NCBI RefSeq assembly: GCF_009602705.1
Contig: NZ_VSWH01000001.1
Location: forward strand, 4,513,001-4,577,000
Direction of reading: 5' to 3'
Length of the DNA: 64,000 nucleotides
Source of the DNA: Chryseobacterium vaccae
Lineage (GTDB): Bacteria; Bacteroidota; Bacteroidia; Flavobacteriales; Weeksellaceae
The notes beneath the pieces are model-generated. The model was not told where the DNA came from, ran no database searches, and saw nothing but the letters and a program-made list of their open reading frames with translations. Below are positions 28,496 through 36,277 of the stretch, in pieces (the first letter of the stretch is position 1; each line of letters opens with the position of its first letter). The translations under genes and the position numbers were made by a program.

Positions 28496-28503
28496 CAAAT
28501 ATA
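28496..28503 (-). promoter_or_regulatory. Possible -7 box of the M43 gene
   Basis: TATATTTG on the minus strand fits TAnnTTTG 24 nt before the start codon. No TTG at the right distance. Confidence 0.35.
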
Positions 28504-28550
28504 TATTTTTTTTACAATCATTTCTTAATTCTAACTGAAAAATATAAAAG

Positions 28551-29036
28551 ATGAAATTTGGCTTTCTTATTATATTAACTCCACTTTTATTATTTAACGT
28601 AAGCTGTAATTCCCAACAGAAGAGCTCTGATATACAATTGAATACGGTGCAAAAGAATTTTGACATCAAGAAAATAGAAGTTACAGAGCGGACAAGAGGA
28701 ACCAACAGGATTACTACGTTTATCCCGGGTTCTAAGATAACATCCGTGAATGGCTCTGAATCAGTTGCTGTATTATCAGCTGCAGACTGGAATGCTATGG
28801 TAAAACAGGCCGAAATGATAGATCTGTCTAAGATCTCAACATTAAAATCACCTACACAGGGAAGGGCTACGGACAGGGCTTTGGCTTCTGCTGTGATTAT
28901 TACAACAAGCAAAGAAATCTTTACCTCATCAAGCTTCGATGCAGGAATGCCCCCGAAAGAGCTGGAAGGCTTATACAAGATTCTCGTTGATAAAAGTTCA
29001 TCAAAATCTAAACCTCCCAAACGTGACTTTCGATGA
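28551..29036 (+). CDS. Small lipoprotein of unknown function
   Basis: A 161-residue protein with a lipoprotein signal (hydrophobic 4-15, NVSC with Cys19). The mature part is basic and compact, with IKKIEVTERTRGTNR and a LKSPTQGRATDRALASAVII segment; no recognised domain. An equally long open frame on the opposite strand is a shadow: this strand has the signal peptide, lipobox and proper codon pattern. Divergent from the M43 gene with 79 nt between start codons, and closed by the terminator at 29078. Confidence 0.8.
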   Translation: MKFGFLIILTPLLLFNVSCNSQQKSSDIQLNTVQKNFDIKKIEVTERTRGTNRITTFIPGSKITSVNGSESVAVLSAADWNAMVKQAEMIDLSKISTLKSPTQGRATDRALASAVIITTSKEIFTSSSFDAGMPPKELEGLYKILVDKSSSKSKPPKRDFR

Positions 29037-29077
29037 TTTTGTGGAATATAATTTAGAATATAGGAGATTATAAAACA

Positions 29078-29110
29078 AAATTCCCCGAAATTGAATATTT
29101 CGGGGAATTT
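29078..29110. terminator. Bidirectional terminator
   Basis: Perfect 13-bp stem AAATTCCCCGAAA / TTTCGGGGAATTT with a 7-nt loop between the convergent lipoprotein and ABC permease genes. Confidence 0.9.
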
Positions 29111-29116
29111 TATTTT

Positions 29117-29893
29117 TTATCCGCCTTTCTTTCTGACGAATAAATAAAAACTTATGACAGCAAATACAAAAATTGCGGCAATATTGCAGTAATCCAGTCT
29201 TTCAAAAGAAATATTTTCAGACATAAAATTCCCATAAGATTTATAGCCTCCGGTGTACACCAGAAAATCGGAAAACTTTTTTTCATTAGCCAGTCCTGAA
29301 AAAATCAGCATAAACATACTGATCCCGATAGGATAGATGAAGTTTTTGAAAACCAGACTGAGGGCCAGCTGGATCATTGCTATGGCAGAAAGGGTAATCG
29401 CAAATTTTAAGAAAGTATAAAAGATAACTTCCCTGAAATCATAGTTCTGGAAACCCATCTCAGGAAAAACTATGCTGAAAAGATAGCCGCTCAGCAGAAG
29501 GGCAAAGTAAGAAAGCAGAACAGATAACAGAACAGTAATCTGAATAAATAATGCTTTTGAAATGAAAATCTTTGATTTTGAAACAGGAATCGTGAAAAGA
29601 ATCTTATAATTATTGTTCTTGTATTCCACATCACAGCAGGCATGTACAAAAAGAGAGACCAGAATAGGATAGAGCATATAGAAAAACATGAGTACCATTC
29701 TTCCCAGTGACATTTTCCATGGGTTTTCCGTGCCGCCTCCTGTTCCGATTCCGGAGCTGATGACATCATAGGCTATGTAAAGATCAATAGCGAAAATGAT
29801 GAGTGCCGGAACCAGAAGGACCCCGAATATTTCCCTGTTTTTAGACAGTTTATACTGTTCAGAGGAAAAAGCTTTATAGAATGTATTAGTCAT
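29117..29893 (-). CDS. ABC transporter permease (ABC-2 type)
   Basis: A 258-residue membrane protein with six hydrophobic segments (about 23-45, 64-90, 110-135, 155-180, 186-205, 230-252) in the ABC-2/lantibiotic-immunity permease style. It overlaps the upstream ATPase gene by 8 nt, a sign of translational coupling, and forms the membrane half of that exporter. The substrate is not evident; the third member of the operon is an erythromycin-esterase-like protein. Confidence 0.88.
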   Translation of the reverse strand: MTNTFYKAFSSEQYKLSKNREIFGVLLVPALIIFAIDLYIAYDVISSGIGTGGGTENPWKMSLGRMVLMFFYMLYPILVSLFVHACCDVEYKNNNYKILFTIPVSKSKIFISKALFIQITVLLSVLLSYFALLLSGYLFSIVFPEMGFQNYDFREVIFYTFLKFAITLSAIAMIQLALSLVFKNFIYPIGISMFMLIFSGLANEKKFSDFLVYTGGYKSYGNFMSENISFERLDYCNIAAIFVFAVISFYLFVRKKGG

Positions 29894-30791
29894 GGTTTTT
29901 AGAGATTAGGTTAATGAAGATCTGTTCAAGGTTCGCGCTTTGAGAATCGATTTCATAAATCTCGATTCCGCTTTCGATCAACGTTTTTAAAAGAGTATGA
30001 AACGCTTTGTCATCGTTGATTTTGACCGAAATTTTATCCGGACTGTTTTGAGAGGCAGAAAAAGATGTTCCCTGAAGTACAGACATGGCATTTTCCGGGT
30101 TGTTTATTTTTAAAAGGACTTCTCTTTCAACCTGGCTCAGTAATTCATCTTTTGTCCCCTGAAAAATCATCTGCCCACCTTCAATGATACCGATATGCGT
30201 AGCTGTCTTTTCCAGTTCGCTCAGAATATGGCTTGAAAGGAAAATCGTTTTTCCCTGACCGTTCAGATATTGAAAAAGCTTTCTCATTTCAAAAATACCC
30301 TGTGGATCCAATCCGTTCAGAGGTTCATCCAGGATCAGCAGCTTAGGATCGTGAAATATGGCCATGGCAATTCCGAGACGTTGTTTCATTCCCATAGAAA
30401 GAGCGCTGGCCTTCTTCTTTTTTTCACGGTGGAGATCCACCAGTTCCAGCACCTCATCAATCCTTTTCGTTCCTTTGCCATAAATGATATCAAGGTACTT
30501 CAGATTTTCAAAAACACTAAGTTTGGTATAAAAACAGGGAGATTCAATAAGGTTGCCGGTTTCGGACAGAATTTCGGTACGGTTATGTTTCAGGCTTTTA
30601 TTCCGGATGAAAATCTTATCATCAGTTTCTTCCAGAAGCCCTAGAAGTAATTTTATTGTAGTGGATTTTCCCGCTCCGTTCCTTCCCAGATATCCGTAAA
30701 TACTACCTTCCGGAACACTGAGGCTGATATTGTTTAAAATAGTTTTGTCGCCTAATGTATAGTTTAAGCCTTTAGTTGTAATGCTTTCCAT
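29886..30791 (-). CDS. ABC transporter ATP-binding protein (bacteriocin-type)
   Basis: A 301-residue ATPase with Walker A GRNGAGKSTT (about 38-47), signature LSMGMKQR (about 135-142), Walker B LLILDEP followed by LNGLDPQG, and a switch His in SSHILSEL. The C-terminal 80 residues form the regulatory tail seen in BcrA/LanF-type export ATPases. It overlaps the permease by 8 nt and the upstream esterase-like gene by 1 nt, so all three form one operon. Likely drives export of a peptide or antibiotic, or acts in self-protection. Confidence 0.92.
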   Translation of the reverse strand: MESITTKGLNYTLGDKTILNNISLSVPEGSIYGYLGRNGAGKSTTIKLLLGLLEETDDKIFIRNKSLKHNRTEILSETGNLIESPCFYTKLSVFENLKYLDIIYGKGTKRIDEVLELVDLHREKKKKASALSMGMKQRLGIAMAIFHDPKLLILDEPLNGLDPQGIFEMRKLFQYLNGQGKTIFLSSHILSELEKTATHIGIIEGGQMIFQGTKDELLSQVEREVLLKINNPENAMSVLQGTSFSASQNSPDKISVKINDDKAFHTLLKTLIESGIEIYEIDSQSANLEQIFINLISKNHD

Positions 30792-32068
30792 TATTTTTTG
30801 AGTGGGGTTACAGTTTTATTAATATCGATATAAAAAATCCCGTCGCAAAAACGGCTCCATACCTTTTTTTCATCGATTCCCTGATTGATGGTAGATACAA
30901 ATTCCTGTTTTAAGAATGAGCTGCCGGGGATATTTCTCAGATTGATAAAGAAATAAGGAGTTTTTGTTTCATGAAATGTATTTTCAATAGCAAATTTTCC
31001 GGGTTTGTTGATAATATTTCCTGCTTTGTTTGGTTTGCCATAGGATGAAAAATCAATCATATAGGAGGCTTTTCCATATTTATTTTTGATATGGGCTCCC
31101 AAAGGAAGATAATCTTTAGTGTACCGTGATGCAAAAGTGTGGATGTTGGCACACCATACAATGATTTTCTGATCTTTATACAAGGAATCCATCTGATAAA
31201 AAAGATTTCTGGCCATCAGAGAGTCCCTGAAATTCATGCTTGACATAGATCCGGATTTGTATTTCCAGATTTTAGTTAAATTATTTTTCATATCATTGAA
31301 ATACCTAGCATACATTGTGTTTTCAGGGGTTTTGTCCAGTTTCAAAACAGCCTCTTCAAGTTTTTCGATTTCATTGACCAGATGTGTTTTATCACTGCCT
31401 TTCAGAATTTTGTCAGTATACCCATCATAAATAAAATAGGCAAATTCACCGGCGTGTTTATTAAAGAGAGGAAATTTTTTGATGTCAATATGATTTCTGC
31501 TTAGGAAGTTATTGATAAGTTTTACACGTCTGCTCATTAAGGCACCTCCCGAAAGCTGGATGTCAAACCCTCCCACTTCAATAGGAGAAGCAGATGTTTT
31601 CGTTTTCTGATAATATTGTATAAGAGGCTGGGTTTCTTTATTCATCCACCAGAATCCAAAGAGGCCAAGACCACCGATAGAATCGGAAGGAACTTTCAGC
31701 TGGTGATTCTTCATTTCCTCATTCATGAGCCACGTATCATACTGCCCGGCTTCATATAAAACTACATTATATCCTAAATTCTCATGGAGATATTTGATCA
31801 ATCGGCTTTTTGCCTCGAAAGTAGCCCCGTCGTAATGGGTATTTTCACCAAGCAGAACGATTTTGTTATCTTTAAGGATCGTGTCAAATATTTTCAGATC
31901 GCTGTCATCGCTATTCTCCATAGAAATATTTTTGATGGGGAGTTGATAACGTTTAACCCCAGATAGGAGTTCTGCTTTTTCTTTTTCAGGGATCTTTTTA
32001 TAGACCAATTGGTTGAGGACTAATACAGATGCTACGAGAATGATAAAAGTATATAGTATTTTCTTCAT
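30791..32068 (-). CDS. Erythromycin esterase-like protein
   Basis: A 425-residue protein with an N-terminal membrane anchor or uncleaved signal (about 5-22) and the erythromycin-esterase family core: LLGENTHYDGATFEAKSRLI with the catalytic-type Glu/His, YNVVLYEAGQYDTWL, VGGFDIQLSGG and IIVWCANIHTFA. Family members include the macrolide esterases EreA/EreB, but most relatives have unknown substrates, so macrolide resistance should not be assumed. The frame starts one codon earlier at a TTG; ATG 32068 is taken. First gene of an operon with an ABC exporter. Confidence 0.85.
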   Translation of the reverse strand: MKKILYTFIILVASVLVLNQLVYKKIPEKEKAELLSGVKRYQLPIKNISMENSDDSDLKIFDTILKDNKIVLLGENTHYDGATFEAKSRLIKYLHENLGYNVVLYEAGQYDTWLMNEEMKNHQLKVPSDSIGGLGLFGFWWMNKETQPLIQYYQKTKTSASPIEVGGFDIQLSGGALMSRRVKLINNFLSRNHIDIKKFPLFNKHAGEFAYFIYDGYTDKILKGSDKTHLVNEIEKLEEAVLKLDKTPENTMYARYFNDMKNNLTKIWKYKSGSMSSMNFRDSLMARNLFYQMDSLYKDQKIIVWCANIHTFASRYTKDYLPLGAHIKNKYGKASYMIDFSSYGKPNKAGNIINKPGKFAIENTFHETKTPYFFINLRNIPGSSFLKQEFVSTINQGIDEKKVWSRFCDGIFYIDINKTVTPLKK

Positions 32069-32419
32069 CAATTAAAAATTATAGGTTGCTATATATGTAT
32101 AGGTTTTGATCTGTTAGTTACTTTTTTATAATAAATTATGTTTTTTAATGATAAATTATGAGGCTATAGGTCGAAAATAATGCCATCTGGTAAAATAAAG
32201 ACGAATTGTCATGTGTGAGTGAAGTAAGAAAAGTTGTTTTTAGGGATCCGGAATGATAATAGAAAATAGTGAAAAAATAAAGATATGTTGTAAAATGAAT
32301 GAATTTTATGGGTAACCTATTTGTTTTTTAATTTATTTTCAAAGAAATAGTGTTTTTCCCCTTTTTTTTAGATCAGAAGATGACTAATTTTGTTAAAGAA
32401 AAATTATAAACCACAAGAA
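32069..32419. other. Divergent intergenic region
   Basis: No gene. It separates the esterase operon (minus) and the lipoprotein/two-component operon (plus). AT-rich, with a near direct repeat ATAAATTATG (about 32132-32141 and 32151-32160) and a -7 box TAATTTTG at 32385-32392. Confidence 0.5.
32385..32392 (+). promoter_or_regulatory. -7 box of the lipoprotein/two-component operon
   Basis: TAATTTTG fits TAnnTTTG. The long open frame downstream begins at a TTG inside this box, so the ATG at 32420 is the real start. Confidence 0.5.
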
Positions 32420-32956
32420 ATGAAGACTACTTTTTTATCTAAAAATTTAAGCATGCTTTTCATGCTGCTTATACTAGGTTTTTGTATGTTAAGCTGCACG
32501 CCGCCAGTAGATGACAGCTATAAAAATAAACTGATCAGCTACGATGAAAGACAGGTGCTGTTTGATGAGTATACCAGAACCAACCATATGATTCTTACCA
32601 AATACAGAAACGGAGAACCGGATTCCCGATGGTATTGGTTTTCTCTGGAAGAAATGGAAGGCTACATCCAGTACGTAAAAGAAGAAGCGAAAAAACAGAA
32701 CAAGGAAAATGTAGGAATCAGGATTTATATGGGGAAATACCCAATAAACCATCCTAAAAGTAAAATGGCAAAACCTGAATATGCCGGATATCAGACTATA
32801 TTTCTGGTACCCACTTCCAGAATGCCTAAAAATGATACTGGGAAAGTAATGTCAAGAACTACGTCAGATGAAAATACAGATATCCCGGATATAGAAGCCA
32901 TGAATATGACCAATCTGGCTCCTCCTCCTAAGACATATTCCTCAGGAATGCAATAG
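32420..32956 (+). CDS. Lipoprotein of unknown function, first gene of a two-component operon
   Basis: A 178-residue lipoprotein (signal 1-25, lipobox CMLSC with Cys26). The mature part has charged helices (EEMEGYIQYVKEEAKKQNKE) and a strand GIRIYMGKYPINHP, ending in a Pro-rich tail. No family recognised. It is 9 nt before a membrane protein gene and then a histidine kinase and response regulator, so it may act as the extracytoplasmic sensor or as an output of that system. Confidence 0.8.
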   Translation: MKTTFLSKNLSMLFMLLILGFCMLSCTPPVDDSYKNKLISYDERQVLFDEYTRTNHMILTKYRNGEPDSRWYWFSLEEMEGYIQYVKEEAKKQNKENVGIRIYMGKYPINHPKSKMAKPEYAGYQTIFLVPTSRMPKNDTGKVMSRTTSDENTDIPDIEAMNMTNLAPPPKTYSSGMQ

Positions 32957-32965
32957 CGAAAAACC

Positions 32966-33616
32966 ATGAGCTGGAATATAGAAATAGGGAAACAGGTAAC
33001 TGCGGCGGTATCGGTATCGGTAATGCTGCTGATGGCAGTAAAATACAGGAAAATAGAAAAAGTGAATTTGTTTTTCGTTGCAGGGTATGTACTGTCTTCC
33101 AGTATCGATATATTCTGCTATTTTTATTTCAGGCGGACAGAAAAACCTACTGATATATTTTATACAGTCGGATTTTTAATTATTGTTTTTTTCCTGTACC
33201 TATGCTATTATTACCAGCTGCTTTATTTGCCTTTGCTTAAGAAGATACAGGGAGGGATTCTTGCTCTTTTTGTGCTAAATATTCTGATCATGTTTTTTAC
33301 AGAAGATAATCTGTTGGGACATTTTTCTTTTAATATGTTCTATATCAATATTCTTTTACTGATGTTTTCTATTATTTTATTTCTGTATCAAACCTTCAAT
33401 TCTGATAAAATACTGGAGATCAAAAACTATCTGCCTTTCTGGATCTCGGTAGCTCTGTTGATCTTTTTTATAGGATGTATTCCGATTTCCTTTTTCAGAA
33501 CTACGGTTTCAGAGAATATTTACTTTTTTATCTTATTTATGTTGAATATGATCAGTAACGGAATATTTATACTGGGACTGCTCTGGAATCGACAGGACAG
33601 ATCCAGATCAACCTGA
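32966..33616 (+). CDS. Polytopic membrane protein of unknown function
   Basis: A 216-residue protein that is almost entirely hydrophobic, with about seven membrane helices (near 10-26, 33-50, 65-85, 92-108, 118-140, 152-170, 185-208). It lies 9 nt after the lipoprotein gene and 9 nt before the kinase gene. The neighbouring kinase has only one membrane helix and no sensor domain, so this protein is a reasonable candidate for the membrane sensing partner; that is inference from context. Confidence 0.75.
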   Translation: MSWNIEIGKQVTAAVSVSVMLLMAVKYRKIEKVNLFFVAGYVLSSSIDIFCYFYFRRTEKPTDIFYTVGFLIIVFFLYLCYYYQLLYLPLLKKIQGGILALFVLNILIMFFTEDNLLGHFSFNMFYINILLLMFSIILFLYQTFNSDKILEIKNYLPFWISVALLIFFIGCIPISFFRTTVSENIYFFILFMLNMISNGIFILGLLWNRQDRSRST

Positions 33617-33625
33617 ATTTGAATT

Positions 33626-34396
33626 ATGGAAGAGAATAATTTAGTGATTTCCTTTACCATTACCCTTCTCATTGTTGTATTAACGATGATATTCATTTAT
33701 GTGGTTTTTATTAAAAAGAAAACAACCCTTTTGATAAAGCAGAAAGAGAAAGATATGCGGTTTGAAAAAGAGCTAGCCACATCGCAAGTAGAAATAAAGG
33801 AGCAGACACTTAATTATATCGGCCAGGAACTGCATGACGATGTGGGGCAGAAACTTTCAGTAGTCCGGCTGCGACAGAACCAGCTTATCACCAAGTTGAA
33901 AAACGGAGAAAAAGAAGAATTAATCGAGCTGAGTGAACTGCTGGGAGAATGTATCCAGGACATCAGAAATTTATCTAAAACACTGATCACGGAACAGATC
34001 ATTCATTTCGGACTTACAGAATCCATAGAAAGAGAAGTGGAACGGATAAAAAAACTGAAATTACTGAAAATTGAGTTCATTACCCAAAAACAGGATATCG
34101 ATATTTCGCCCAAACATGCTCTGATCCTTTTCCGGATTATTCAGGAAAGCATCAATAACATTCTTAAGCATTCACGGGCCAAGAATCTTAAAATAGAACT
34201 GGAAGATAATGATGAAACGCTGCGTATTAATATTTCAGATAACGGGAAAGGATTTAATACCCGGAATATACAGGATGGCTCCGGACTGAAAAATATGGAG
34301 CTGAGAGCAAAACTTATTCATGCGGAATTTTCCATATGCTCAGAGCTGGATAAAGGAACACAAACCTCAATAACTTATTATAAATCTATACCATGA
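33626..34396 (+). CDS. NarL-type sensor histidine kinase
   Basis: A 256-residue kinase with one N-terminal membrane helix (about 7-28), a short coiled linker (35-62), the HisKA_3 phosphoacceptor region with ELHDDVGQ and His70, and an ATPase domain containing the N box ESINNILKHS and DNGKGFN. There is no sensor domain. The stop codon overlaps the start of the response regulator gene by 4 nt (ATGA), so the two are made together. Confidence 0.92.
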   Translation: MEENNLVISFTITLLIVVLTMIFIYVVFIKKKTTLLIKQKEKDMRFEKELATSQVEIKEQTLNYIGQELHDDVGQKLSVVRLRQNQLITKLKNGEKEELIELSELLGECIQDIRNLSKTLITEQIIHFGLTESIEREVERIKKLKLLKIEFITQKQDIDISPKHALILFRIIQESINNILKHSRAKNLKIELEDNDETLRINISDNGKGFNTRNIQDGSGLKNMELRAKLIHAEFSICSELDKGTQTSITYYKSIP

Positions 34397-35037
34397 ATAC
34401 CATTCCGATAGCCATTGTTGATGACCATACCTTAATGTCTAAGGCATTAGAGAATATGATCGTGGAAAATCCGCAGTACAGCGTAATTATGAATCACCCT
34501 AACGGGGAAGACTTTATCGCCGCGCTGGAGCAGGCTTCCGAATTACCCGCCGTTGTACTGATGGACATTAATATGCCCTATAAAAACGGAATAGAAACAA
34601 CAGAGTGGCTTAGTGAGCATCAGCCTGATATTAAGGTCATTGCCCTTACCATGGAAGATGATGAAAAAGTGCTGATCAAAATGCTGAAAGCGGGAGCAAA
34701 AGGGTATTTGCTGAAAGATATGCAGCCTTCCATTCTTTTTCAGGCTATTGATACGGTATTTGACAAAGGATGCTTTTATACCGATTTTGTAGCCCAGAAA
34801 CTGCTAAAAGTAAAAGCGGAAGATTCTAAAACGGTATCACTTCTTTCAGAGCTTAAAGACAGAGAAAGGGAATTTATCAAATGGGCCTGCAGTGAGCTAA
34901 CCTATAAAGAAATTGCAGACAAAATGTTTCTCAGTCCCAAGACGATTGATGGCTATAGAGATTCCGTTTTTCTGAAACTGGAAATAAAAAGCAGGGTAGG
35001 TCTTGTACTCTTTGCTTTAAAAAATGGATTGGAGTGA
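34393..35037 (+). CDS. LuxR/NarL-family response regulator
   Basis: A 214-residue regulator. The receiver domain has Asp10/Asp11, the phosphoacceptor Asp58 (VLMDINMP) and Lys108 (GYLLKDM); the C-terminal LuxR HTH (about 148-208) reads LTYKEIADKMFLSPKTIDGY. It is the cognate partner of the kinase at 33626. The next genes on the strand, a caspase-like and a trypsin-like protease, are candidate targets by position only. A hairpin terminator follows. Confidence 0.93.
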   Translation: MNTIPIAIVDDHTLMSKALENMIVENPQYSVIMNHPNGEDFIAALEQASELPAVVLMDINMPYKNGIETTEWLSEHQPDIKVIALTMEDDEKVLIKMLKAGAKGYLLKDMQPSILFQAIDTVFDKGCFYTDFVAQKLLKVKAEDSKTVSLLSELKDREREFIKWACSELTYKEIADKMFLSPKTIDGYRDSVFLKLEIKSRVGLVLFALKNGLE

Positions 35038-35114
35038 TCATACTGATCATCCGATAATCTATTATTCACTATTATTTCAATTCTGCTTGATGAAGGCAGG
35101 ATACTCTTCTCGTC

Positions 35115-35149
35115 CGACAGGATCATTTTGATTCTGCCGGATTTTTTTT
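35115..35149 (+). terminator. Terminator of the two-component operon
   Basis: CGACAGGATC / GATTCTGCCG hairpin (one mismatch, one G-T pair) with a 5-nt loop, followed by eight T. Confidence 0.7.
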
Positions 35150-35311
35150 GCCTGCCAATCTTTAAAAAGTAGGAGCAGGTGAAAAAGCTATGGACTGAAA
35201 ACTTCAATTAATCAGTCCGGAAAAGTGTTTTTCCTGCTATAAGATGGTGCTTTTTCCTCTGTTTCCGGTGTGATAAATAATGGAATTTTGACCTGTCAAA
35301 TTATAATTGGC

Positions 35312-35345
35312 GGCGGTACCTGAAAAGCCAGAACAGAGTAAGGGA
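35312..35345 (+). promoter_or_regulatory. Leader motif, copy 1 (before caspase gene)
   Basis: GGCGGTACCTGAAAAGCC followed by AGAACAGAGTAAGGGA. The same motif occurs before the trypsin-like gene (36220-36253). GGC and GCC could form a small stem. It ends 19 nt before the ATG, so it is probably in the 5' leader. Confidence 0.55.
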
Positions 35346-35364
35346 AATTTTAAAAACTAAAACA

Positions 35365-36210
35365 ATGAAAAAAGCATTAATTGTAGGAATCAATGATTAT
35401 GCACCTATAGGATCAGGCGGTCCTGATCTGAATGGCTGTATTAATGATGCAAGAGATATGGCTAATACACTGGTGATTTGTGGTTTTAATCCTTCAAAGA
35501 TTAAAATTCTCACCAATCAGAATGCTACAAGAGCCAATATCTTAAACTACCTAAAAGCCTTGATCAATAGCAGCTCAAAAGGAGATTCTCTGGTTTTCTA
35601 TTATTCAGGGCATGGAACAAGAGTGGCCAATATTGGAGCAGATCTGGAAATAGATGGTCTGGATGAAGCCATCTGTCCGCATGATTATGCCACAGCCGGA
35701 GTTATCCGTGATGATGATTTTAAAGCGGTACTCGATAAGCTGAAGGCAGGAGTGAATATGGAAGTGATTTTTGACTGCTGCTACTCAGGAACCGGAACAA
35801 GAAAAATGGATCTGGGAATTGAATCGGAGCTTACTTTTGAAACGGCACGCTACATTCCGCCAATGCTGGAAGATGAATTTTACATGACGTATGCCAGTGA
35901 AATAAAGGCCTCCGGAAATTCTAAAAAAGCCAATATAATAACAAAGGCTTTAGTACCTGTTGCCGGACTGAATCATACCTTATGGGCGGCCTGTAAAGAT
36001 AATCAGGTATCTATGGAAGGAAACATGAGCGGACAGATCAGAGGATATTTTACCTATCATTTCTGTAAAGTACTCAGAGCGACCAACGGAAATGTCATCA
36101 GAAAAACCCTTGATAGGCAGGTTGCTGTAGCTTTAGCGGCTATGGGGGCAGCCCAGATTAACCAGACGGAAAGCATTTCCACCGAATTTTCTCAAAAAAT
36201 ATTTTCATAA
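35365..36210 (+). CDS. Caspase-family (C14) cysteine protease
   Basis: A 281-residue single-domain caspase-like peptidase: first strand KALIVGINDY, then the catalytic His83 in YYSGHGTR and the catalytic Cys139 in VIFDCCYSG, plus a late strand TLWAACKDNQ. There is no signal peptide, no membrane segment and no fused effector or sensor domain. Its neighbour 67 nt downstream is a trypsin-like protease and both are preceded by the same leader motif. Bacterial caspase-like proteases often act in regulated cell death or anti-phage responses, frequently beside trypsin-like proteases; that role is inferred here. Confidence 0.92.
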   Translation: MKKALIVGINDYAPIGSGGPDLNGCINDARDMANTLVICGFNPSKIKILTNQNATRANILNYLKALINSSSKGDSLVFYYSGHGTRVANIGADLEIDGLDEAICPHDYATAGVIRDDDFKAVLDKLKAGVNMEVIFDCCYSGTGTRKMDLGIESELTFETARYIPPMLEDEFYMTYASEIKASGNSKKANIITKALVPVAGLNHTLWAACKDNQVSMEGNMSGQIRGYFTYHFCKVLRATNGNVIRKTLDRQVAVALAAMGAAQINQTESISTEFSQKIFS

Positions 36211-36219
36211 ACAACCATA

Positions 36220-36253
36220 GGCGTAACCTGAAAAGCCATCAATAGAGTAGGGA
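36220..36253 (+). promoter_or_regulatory. Leader motif, copy 2 (before trypsin-like gene)
   Basis: GGCGTAACCTGAAAAGCC followed by ATCAATAGAGTAGGGA; 27 or more of about 34 positions match the copy at 35312-35345 when one gap is allowed on each side. It lies 24 nt before the ATG. Confidence 0.55.
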
Positions 36254-36277
36254 TCAACGGATTAAAAAACAATAATC

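Larger units (their letters stand above)
35038..35364. other. Intergenic region before the caspase gene
   Basis: No gene in these 327 bases. It holds the operon terminator (35115-35149) and the leader motif (35312-35345). Confidence 0.5.

Noticed and set aside
28487..29020. A 177-codon open frame on the minus strand opposite the small lipoprotein gene.
   Set aside because: The plus-strand gene has a proper lipoprotein signal and lipobox; the minus frame has neither a signal nor a recognisable domain.
30791..32068. Calling the erythromycin-esterase-like gene a macrolide resistance gene.
   Set aside because: Most members of this family are of unknown substrate; sequence alone does not support macrolide hydrolysis.
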